Source of the DNA: Novosphingobium sp049354825
Lineage (GTDB): Bacteria > Pseudomonadota > Alphaproteobacteria > Sphingomonadales > Sphingomonadaceae
Length of the DNA stretch: 64,000 nt
Assembly (NCBI RefSeq): GCF_049354825.1
Contig: NZ_CP186480.1
Span: 124,001 to 188,000, forward strand
Direction: 5' to 3'
The notes below the pieces were generated by a model that saw only the letters and a program-made list of their open reading frames with translations, was not told the DNA's origin and made no database searches. The position numbers and the translations under genes are program-made. Positions within the stretch are counted from its first letter, which is position 1. Each line of letters begins with the position of its first letter. Of the stretch, positions 63,836-64,000 are shown one piece after another.

Positions 63836-64000
63836 TTACGCCGCCAGCTTGAGCGGCTCGATCGCGCCCGACAGGTACAGGGTCTTGGCCTTGGCGCGGC
63901 TGAGCTTGCCCGAGGAGGTGCGCGGCAAGGTGCGCGGGGGGACGAGTTCGACCACGCAGTTCATGCCGGTGATCGAGCGGACCTTGTCACGGATTTCCTC
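63836..64000 (-). CDS. C-terminus of a fatty-acyl-AMP/CoA ligase (partial)
   Basis: The last 54 codons and TAA stop of a gene that continues beyond the window. The sequence LPRTSSGKLSRAKAKTLYLSG carries the C-terminal catalytic Lys region of ANL ligases; the form TSSGKLSR followed by a short tail is most like fatty acyl-AMP ligases. Only the end is visible, so the class is tentative. Confidence 0.75.
   Translation of the reverse strand, partial: EEIRDKVRSITGMNCVVELVPPRTLPRTSSGKLSRAKAKTLYLSGAIEPLKLAA

Overview
The window is high-G+C chromosomal DNA from an alphaproteobacterium, most likely a sphingomonad (Sphingomonadales). This rests on gene content and neighbourhoods: a CC_3452-type small exported protein, UPF0262, secB next to a Tim44-like gene, mltA and an Smr gene, divergent ubiG/lysC, several HWE/HisKA_2 histidine kinases, a TonB receptor with an EIVVTG-type plug start, and a PHA-granule family protein. 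Nearly all of it is densely packed coding sequence. I saw no rRNA, tRNA, CRISPR array, insertion sequence or prophage.

Layout. 1-10.3 kb: small exported protein, HAD phosphatase, L36, galE, M14 carboxypeptidase, CPBP protease, LD-carboxypeptidase and cytidine deaminase, a PAS histidine kinase, a GH25-like protein without the usual catalytic residues, UPF0262 and dnaB. 10.3-20 kb: SGNH acyltransferase, rpoZ, DUF3667, GT2, ftsH, a membrane protein, coaBC with a long linker, and dut. 20-32.9 kb: DUF4136 lipoprotein, trpS-murJ-secB, Tim44-like/mltA/Smr, aroC, an acyltransferase, a four-gene overlapping run ending in pnuC and a NadR-like kinase (NAD salvage), ubiG and lysC. lysC ends in a strong terminator.

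33-46.7 kb is the most accessory-looking part: ten co-directional genes, most overlapping by 4-8 bp. The first half is an acyl-CoA ligase, a regulator with two fused TetR DNA-binding domains, a family VIII-type esterase and a 3-hydroxyacyl-CoA dehydrogenase. The second half is a fused HyuA-HyuB oxoprolinase, the DUF969/DUF979 membrane pair, DUF2891 and a TonB-dependent receptor. The second half reads as a complete outer membrane-to-cytoplasm uptake and ring-opening route for a 5-oxoproline- or hydantoin-like compound; that is an inference.

46.7-64 kb: acetyl-CoA synthetase; a LOV-domain (blue-light) HWE kinase with a stand-alone receiver; a shortened rut pyrimidine-degradation operon (rutB-C-D-A only); a TonB-like protein and an MFS exporter diverging around a Zur-like palindrome; a GST; a PgaC-like glycosyltransferase overlapping a YaiO-type outer-membrane barrel gene, with an EcfG-like (general stress) promoter motif upstream; a DUF4118 kinase with DUF2721; a TelA/XpaC-like/PHA-granule operon; a lower-G+C PhyH-type dioxygenase; and the 3' end of a fatty-acyl-AMP/CoA ligase running off the window edge.
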